From: JAOAIV01 sp038849555
GTDB lineage: Archaea; Thermoproteota; Bathyarchaeia; Bathyarchaeales; Bathycorpusculaceae
Direction: 5' to 3'
Length of the DNA: 35,220 bases
Assembly (NCBI GenBank): GCA_038849555.1
Contig: JAWCMT010000011.1
Span: 1 to 35,220 of the forward strand
The number at the start of each line of letters is the position of its first letter. Positions within the stretch are counted from its first letter, which is position 1. The notes under the pieces are model-generated. The model saw nothing but the letters and a program-made list of their open reading frames with translations. It was not told the origin of the DNA and did not search any database. Positions 30,771 to 35,220 of the stretch are shown in pieces. Position numbers and translations under genes: made by a program.

Positions 30771-31460
30771 CTAAAATTTAGGTTTTAGAATGGCTTCTTT
30801 TACGTCGATGTAGCGGTGCTTACCAGATTTTTTCAAATCAAACTTGCCCACTTCGATTCTCTGCTTGAAAAGCGGCGCATCAATAACCATAGTGTGATAC
30901 CACGCCGTCGGCGTCTCCCCACATGGATCCAGCTTGTTCTTGGCGCATAACGCTAACAGCTCCTTTTGGCATTCGCTGTCGCATGCGTGACCCAGCCACT
31001 TCTTGGCGAAACCGTCAAGGTCACGTGCATACTTTGTGTCTATGCAGCCGAAAATGAATTTTATACCCGCCGACAACTCCTCATCGAGAAGATTCACGTG
31101 ATTGCCTGCTGGATCCCAAAGGGGCGTAAATAATTCCAGCCCTATTTGTTTGCAGGCGCTTTCGTAGAAGGGCTTGTGGTTAACGTTGGCTATGTCGCCT
31201 GTAACTATTCCCTCAATCCCCTCGTGTTTCAGCGTTGTCAGCGCATTATACACGTCTCTCATGGCATCTTTAATTTTGACTTTCTGCTGTGGAACACCAA
31301 GCGCTTGGGACTGAAGCTCCATAAGCTTGAAACTGTGAAAAATGTAAGGTTCCTGATAAACGTAAGTTAAAAGGCGGTTAACATCAAAACCGCGCTCAAC
31401 AGCCTTATGCAGGGCAAAGCAGCTATCCTTGCCTCCGCCCCAATGCACAGCAACCCTCAT
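30771..31460 (-). CDS. Diphthine-ammonia ligase family ATP-binding protein (Dph6-type)
   Basis: The 229-residue protein has the N-type ATP pyrophosphatase loop GGGKDSCFALHKA at residues 8-20, a conserved GDIANVNHKPFYE segment near 100, and LELFTPLWDP near 120. The last two match the Dph6/MJ0570 group, which adds ammonia to diphthine on elongation factor 2 in the last diphthamide step. Archaeal members of this COG are not all tested, so another amidation is possible. The C-terminal third with several cysteines (LGHACDSECQKELLALC) is less typical. It is transcribed alone; an ATTTTTATTACTT box lies about 40-50 bases upstream. Confidence 0.85.
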   Translation of the reverse strand: MRVAVHWGGGKDSCFALHKAVERGFDVNRLLTYVYQEPYIFHSFKLMELQSQALGVPQQKVKIKDAMRDVYNALTTLKHEGIEGIVTGDIANVNHKPFYESACKQIGLELFTPLWDPAGNHVNLLDEELSAGIKFIFGCIDTKYARDLDGFAKKWLGHACDSECQKELLALCAKNKLDPCGETPTAWYHTMVIDAPLFKQRIEVGKFDLKKSGKHRYIDVKEAILKPKF

Positions 31461-31890
31461 GCAAGTATGCCTCTCTTAGCCGAGAACAACAAGCCGTAAG
31501 TAATAAAAATTTTGGCATTTCCACGCCAACGGCCGATGCCACAGAATCTAGCGCGCAGGATTTACATTAAATTTTGGCGCCGGGAATGGGCACCGCCCTT
31601 TTGGGTGCAAATCCCTTCCTCCGCCTCATCCACACCAAACTTGGAGACGGAGTCCATAGCAACCACATGCATCAACTAAGCGCGGTCATCAGCTAAAAAG
31701 TTTGCGGATCACAATTAATACAGAGCGTTAGAGCAGTATTCTTAAGTCGTGGGCCGCGCATGTTGATCTTTAGGCGTCAATAATTTCGCCTGATATAGTC
31801 GTAAAATCTTTGGCAAATCTTAAATGCACAAATAATCGCTATGTTTTTGTCAGCGCTCAAATAAAATCCCATTTAACAGGAGTTGAGCTA
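31461..31890. other. Intergenic region between dph6 and cas6
   Basis: About 430 bases without a convincing gene. It contains the dph6 promoter on the minus strand, a GC-rich imperfect hairpin at about 31572-31609 (GGGA...GCACC/GGTGC...TCCC), and a 5-bp stem AGGCG/CGCCT at 31772-31791. A TTG-started extension of cas6 from 31810 is open, but the ribosome site AGGAGTTGA (31878-31886) points to GTG 31891. No CRISPR repeat is seen here. Confidence 0.4.
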
Positions 31891-32689
31891 GTGCCTGTTG
31901 AGATTAGTTTAGAGATGTATGCGGAGAAACCTGTGGTTTTGCCGTTGTTTACAGGATATGTGGCGCGTGGCTTGTTGTTGCATGCTGTTAGGCGGNNNNN
32001 NNNNNACGTCTGAGCTGCTGCATGAGTTGAATGTGCGTAAACCTTACAGTGTAACGCCTATGCGGTTCAAGAGTAAGCGACGTGTTGAAAACGGTTATGA
32101 GTTGGATCCACAGGCTCCTTGTTATGTGAGTTTTAGGTTTTTGCGGGATGAATATAGCATGTTTATTCTTAATTACTTTCAGAAAGAGAGTAGTGTGTTG
32201 GTTTTTGACACGGTTTTTCGGGTTGCTTCTTTAAGCGTAAATTGTAAGAGTTACGTGGATTTGGAGAATGAAGCGCAAGCGGCTGACAGGTTTAGGCTGG
32301 TGTTTAGGACGCCTACTTACTTTGCGAGTTTGGGAAGCAGTTTTCGTTGGATGTTTCCTGATGCTGTTAAGGTGTTTGCGGGTTTAATGCGTGTTTGGAA
32401 CCTGTTCAGTGACAGTAGACGATTTGGCAAAGAAGAGTACTTAGCCTATAAAGAATGGCTGGAGAAGAATGTGGGCGTGTGCGAGTATGATTTGCATACG
32501 CGGTTAGCCGTTATGAGAAAAAAGAAAGCCACAGGATTTGTTGGGTGGGTCACGTATGAAATGAAAGATACAGAAAGCGAATGGAATAGGATAACGTGTA
32601 TGTTGGCACGATATGCGGAGTACTCGAATGTGGGTGGGAACCGCACATGCGGATTTGGCATAGTGCGTATGTTACCTTACAAAACGTGA
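31891..32689 (+). CDS. cas6: CRISPR pre-crRNA endoribonuclease Cas6, interrupted by an assembly gap
   Basis: The N-terminal piece MPVEISLEMYAEKPVVLPLF continues to a helix (GLLLHAVRR). The 10-N gap at 31996-32005 follows, then LLHELNVRKPYSVTPMRFKS, the TYFASLGSSFRWMFPDA region and a C-terminal glycine-rich loop SNVGGNRTCGFGIVRM. This order (KP[YF].V.P., then P.P..VF.SL...WN, then G..RT..GFG) is that of Cas6, which cuts CRISPR transcripts within the repeat. Codon phase on both sides implies that the real gap is a multiple of three. Family spacing suggests only a few missing residues, so the gene is probably intact. The GTG start is chosen by AGGAG 8 bases upstream. It is about 265 residues long. 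Confidence 0.85.
31996..32005. other. Assembly gap (10 N)
   Basis: Ten undetermined bases join two contigs inside cas6. Ten is a nominal length; the two flanks are out of frame with each other if it is taken literally. Confidence 0.98.
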
Positions 32690-32853
32690 AAAGCAATTGC
32701 TGATGTTGGTGTATAGGTTTTCTCTATTTATACGGTAAATTTACAGTTAGCTGAGCTCTTTAATGATAGTGGAAACCGTATCGAAGAACCTGAAAAGTGA
32801 TAATAAGAATTAAAAACAGTAGTCGCAAATAACCAAAGAGTAGGGATTGGTGA
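32690..32853 (+). promoter_or_regulatory. Spacer between cas6 and cas3 with a possible promoter
   Basis: This 164-base AT-rich stretch has a TATA-like TCTATTTATACGG at about 32723-32735. No gene is seen. cas3 may therefore have its own promoter, giving separate control of the processing and effector parts. Confidence 0.4.
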
Positions 32854-35103
32854 TTGAATAGATTTGCTGATAGTTTCTCGGTAGAAGAAATATTTAAGGT
32901 AGCATTGGAAGGAGGACAACCGTATCCGCATCAATTAGAAACTGTAAAAAGCATCGCTGATGGAAAATCGGTTGTTTTGCGTGCTCCTTGTGGTTCAGGA
33001 AAAACAGAAGCTTGCTATATATCTTTGTTAGCCATGAGCAAAGCAGAGGATTTTCCATTTAGAATGATCTACTCTTTGCCTACAAGAGCTTTAGTCGAAG
33101 ACGTATGTTATCGCATTAATAGAGGCATTATGAAGTTAGGCATTCCATTTGCGGTTTCACCTCAACATGGTGCAAATTCCATGGATCCTTTTTTAAGAAG
33201 CGAAATTGTTGTGGCAACAATAGATCAAACAGTGGGCGCGTATTGTTGCACTCCGCTGAGTCTTCCAGTTCACCAAGGGAATATTCCTGCGGGCGCTGTG
33301 GTTTCTTCATTTTTGTGCTTTGATGAGGTTCATGTTTACGATCACCGTTTAGGTTTGCAAAGTGCCATCGTTCTAATTGAGCATGTAGTGAATTTAGGCT
33401 TACCTTTCATTGTTATGTCCGCTACGTTGCCTGATTCCTTTATTGACTGGTTTGAAAATAACGAAAAATTTGCTGATAAAGTAAAGATCGTCAAGGCAAG
33501 CGACGATGATGTGCCAAAACGTCATAATCGACAAGTCACATTGCATTGGCGAAGCAAGATTCTTGAGGCAAAAGACATTATAAATTCTGCCAAATCGTTT
33601 AATCGAATAATAGTGGCGTGCAATACTGTTGATCGCGCACAAGCGCTTTTCCAATGCATCAAAAAAGAATTAAGTTTGGCGCATTTTAACGTGTTTTTGT
33701 TGCATTCCCGATTTCTGGAAGACGATAGAGCACGTATAGAACAAATGATGAAAGCTTCTATAGAAAAGCAAGGTGAAAAAACATGTGTTGTCACAACGCA
33801 AGTATGTGAAGTTGGGTTGGACATTTCATGTGATTTGTTGTTGACGGAATTGGCGCCTCCGGATGCGCTTGTTCAAAGAATTGGGAGATGTGCCCGTAAA
33901 GGTGGTCAAGGCAGAGTTGAAGTATTTGATGTTGAATGCTCCGCACCTTATGAAGAAGGCGAACTAAAAAATTGCAGAGATTACATATGCAGCAACTTAG
34001 ATGGGAAAAAAATCGGTTGGAATGAGGAAATTGCCTTTGTTAATGAACTTTTGAGTAATGAATTTGAAAAAATTTTGCAAGATGAAAATTTAAGACGTAA
34101 TTTGCGGTTTGCTCTCGGAAACTCTGCTTTCAAAGGTGATAGACGCGCAGTAGAACAGACTGTACGGGAAGTGTTTAGTGCAAATTTGACAATACATGAA
34201 GATCCATCTAAATTATCTTATAAAGAAATGTTGAATATGCCTTGGATTAATGTTCATGTGGGCGTTCTTAAGAAATTTTTGCCAAAAATATGGCATATTG
34301 AATTTGAGCATAACGAGTATGGAAAGTATGAATTAAATGTAAAAAAGGCTGATAAATTATATCCTTATGAATTCTACGTGATACACCCAGAGTGTGCGGA
34401 ATATTCTCCTGAATTAGGGCTTATCCTCGGTTCAAAAGGTGAAAATCTCAAAACCCAAACTCACGACCCTCTTCAAAACATGACATATGAATATCCTCTG
34501 GAATCCTGGGAGCAGCACGTAGAAAATTGTTTGAAAGCCTTTGATAAAATAAAAAGAGATGAGTTGCACTCTTTAAGGTTACTAGCGAAAGTGCTTAACA
34601 ATGATTTGCGTAAAACTGAAGGATTAATTGCTCTGTGTGTAGCAATTCATGATCTTGGTAAATTGAATATTGAATGGCAGCGAGAAATAGGAGTATATGG
34701 AAAAGATTCTGTACCACTAGCACATATTCCTGAAAAGCCAAAAACGATACCTCACGCCGCCGTTGCTGCCTATGCTGTACGGAAACTCTTTTATGAACTG
34801 ATAGGAAACCAGCACTTTACCACTGCATTTGAACTTGCCGTGGCTCATCATCATCACACTCGCGCTAGCGAAGTTCCAAGATATAACTTAGGATGGAAAA
34901 GCATCTATGAAAGAGTTTTGCTAAAAGTAATTAAGAAATATGACCTTCCGACAGAGATTTCTAAAAACATTATCACTGAAATTCCGTATGAAACTAATCT
35001 TGATATACCTTTCCCTGATATTGAACGCAAAAAGCAATATGCAATATACTGTATCGCATCTAGACTTACGAGAATGTGTGACCGTGCGTCTTTTGCTGTT
35101 TGA
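32854..35103 (+). CDS. cas3: Cas3 helicase-nuclease with reversed order (helicase, then HD)
   Basis: The 749-residue protein is a superfamily 2 helicase: Walker A GSGKT (47-51), DEVH (157-160), SAT (189-191), CEVGLDIS (318-325) and QRIGRCAR (341-348). An HD nuclease domain follows at about 545-749, with H555, HD at 599-600 (IHDLGK), H634, a HHHH cluster at 665-668 and D743. Canonical Cas3 has HD first. HD at the C-terminus is known in subtype I-G (formerly I-U) and a few others. The protein unwinds and degrades DNA marked by Cascade. The TTG start follows AGGGA by 7 bases. Lower GC and more A-ending codons than the hydrogenase operon suit a horizontally acquired defence locus. Confidence 0.92.
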   Translation: MNRFADSFSVEEIFKVALEGGQPYPHQLETVKSIADGKSVVLRAPCGSGKTEACYISLLAMSKAEDFPFRMIYSLPTRALVEDVCYRINRGIMKLGIPFAVSPQHGANSMDPFLRSEIVVATIDQTVGAYCCTPLSLPVHQGNIPAGAVVSSFLCFDEVHVYDHRLGLQSAIVLIEHVVNLGLPFIVMSATLPDSFIDWFENNEKFADKVKIVKASDDDVPKRHNRQVTLHWRSKILEAKDIINSAKSFNRIIVACNTVDRAQALFQCIKKELSLAHFNVFLLHSRFLEDDRARIEQMMKASIEKQGEKTCVVTTQVCEVGLDISCDLLLTELAPPDALVQRIGRCARKGGQGRVEVFDVECSAPYEEGELKNCRDYICSNLDGKKIGWNEEIAFVNELLSNEFEKILQDENLRRNLRFALGNSAFKGDRRAVEQTVREVFSANLTIHEDPSKLSYKEMLNMPWINVHVGVLKKFLPKIWHIEFEHNEYGKYELNVKKADKLYPYEFYVIHPECAEYSPELGLILGSKGENLKTQTHDPLQNMTYEYPLESWEQHVENCLKAFDKIKRDELHSLRLLAKVLNNDLRKTEGLIALCVAIHDLGKLNIEWQREIGVYGKDSVPLAHIPEKPKTIPHAAVAAYAVRKLFYELIGNQHFTTAFELAVAHHHHTRASEVPRYNLGWKSIYERVLLKVIKKYDLPTEISKNIITEIPYETNLDIPFPDIERKKQYAIYCIASRLTRMCDRASFAV

Positions 35104-35109
35104 TCCACA

Positions 35110-35145
35110 GCACAAATTTTATAAAAAAAGTAGTATAACTACTGG
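35110..35145 (+). promoter_or_regulatory. TATA box and small palindrome after cas3
   Basis: AAATTTTATAAAAA (about 35114-35127) is a good TATA box. GTAGT ATA ACTAC (35130-35142) is a 5-bp inverted repeat between it and the next ATG. It could be an operator for an effector operon. Confidence 0.5.
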
Positions 35146-35149
35146 TTGT

Positions 35150-35220
35150 ATGTGTGTAACGAAATTCATTGTAAACAAGTCTTCTTTTGAAATGCTCGAT
35201 ACTTTTAGGGCTTACGGTCT
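35150..35220 (+). CDS. Start of a further gene, probably the cas effector large subunit (Cas8-like)
   Basis: ATG 35150 opens a frame of 23 codons with no stop before the window edge, beginning MCVTKFIVNKSSFEMLDTFR. The 'LDTFRAYG' ending recalls the first helix of several Cas8 large subunits of Cascade, where an '[FW]RAYG' pattern is common. That is from memory and weak. Position after cas3 and behind its own TATA box supports a cas operon. Too little is visible for a firm name. Confidence 0.45.
   Translation, partial: MCVTKFIVNKSSFEMLDTFRAYG

Noticed and set aside
31560..31630. tRNA 3'-half-like stretch (GGGTGCAAATCCC resembling a T-arm)
   Set aside because: The T-stem does not pair beyond GGG/CCC and no matching 5' acceptor strand or anticodon arm lies upstream. 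It is better seen as an imperfect hairpin.
31725..31790. tRNA-Lys-like fragment (GTTAGAGCAG and a TTCTTAA loop)
   Set aside because: The anticodon stem does not pair and there is no T-arm or acceptor. Probably chance.
31461..35220. CRISPR array near the cas genes
   Set aside because: I searched for regularly spaced repeats and saw none. The array must lie outside the window.

Overview
The window is archaeal. It carries an LSm/ribosomal L37e gene pair, an RNA polymerase Rpo5 subunit, a diphthamide (Dph6-type) ligase, a thiolase/DUF35 pair, a DUF134/DUF5320/NifX cluster, many GTG/TTG starts and archaeal TATA boxes. The long secreted proteins with a '..VPPRI.VLSPENE' spacer, together with the overall gene mix, suggest Bathyarchaeia or a related TACK lineage. 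That placement is an inference, not a proof.

Layout. (1) 1-4450: secreted or membrane lineage-specific proteins (kelch, C-terminally anchored protein, winged-helix membrane protein) and a nitroreductase. Four of these genes are broken by single-base frame breaks, three of them at A or T homopolymers. A good C/D-box sRNA candidate lies at about 2905-2972. (2) 4500-7300: PRC-barrel protein, a stand-alone Rpo5 with an extra N-terminal domain resembling eukaryotic Rpb5, a ModE-type regulator and a TauE/SafE exporter. (3) 7000-12200: an AsnC-type regulator/MBL hydrolase/radical-SAM operon, divergent from a NifX-like protein; then an encapsulated-ferritin-like protein, DUF5320, a DUF134 regulator with a palindromic operator, and OsmC. 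(4) 12300-18550: alcohol dehydrogenase, two HAD phosphatases, a small membrane protein built of two 55-residue repeats, thiolase + DUF35, an orphan helical protein, L37e and LSm. (5) 18750-30750: an FrhB-like F420 oxidoreductase fused to CBS domains, a DUF1622 protein, then a ten-gene operon in complex I order (A-B-CD-H-I-J-K-L-M-N). (6) 30770-35220: Dph6-type ligase, then CRISPR-associated cas6 (interrupted by a 10-N assembly gap), a Cas3 with helicase first and HD domain last, and the first codons of a further gene.

The centrepiece is the operon at 21249-30752. Its gene content and order are those of an 11-subunit Fpo/Nuo complex including subunit A, and no NADH module is present. However, the catalytic large subunit keeps both CxxC pairs that bind the NiFe centre, and the small subunit has the hydrogenase-type CxxC...C...C pattern. 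It therefore reads as an ion-pumping group 4 [NiFe] hydrogenase on a complete complex I membrane arm, possibly fed by ferredoxin or, through the nearby FrhB-CBS protein, by F420H2. The last antiporter-like subunit has acidic residues where NuoN has its two channel lysines.
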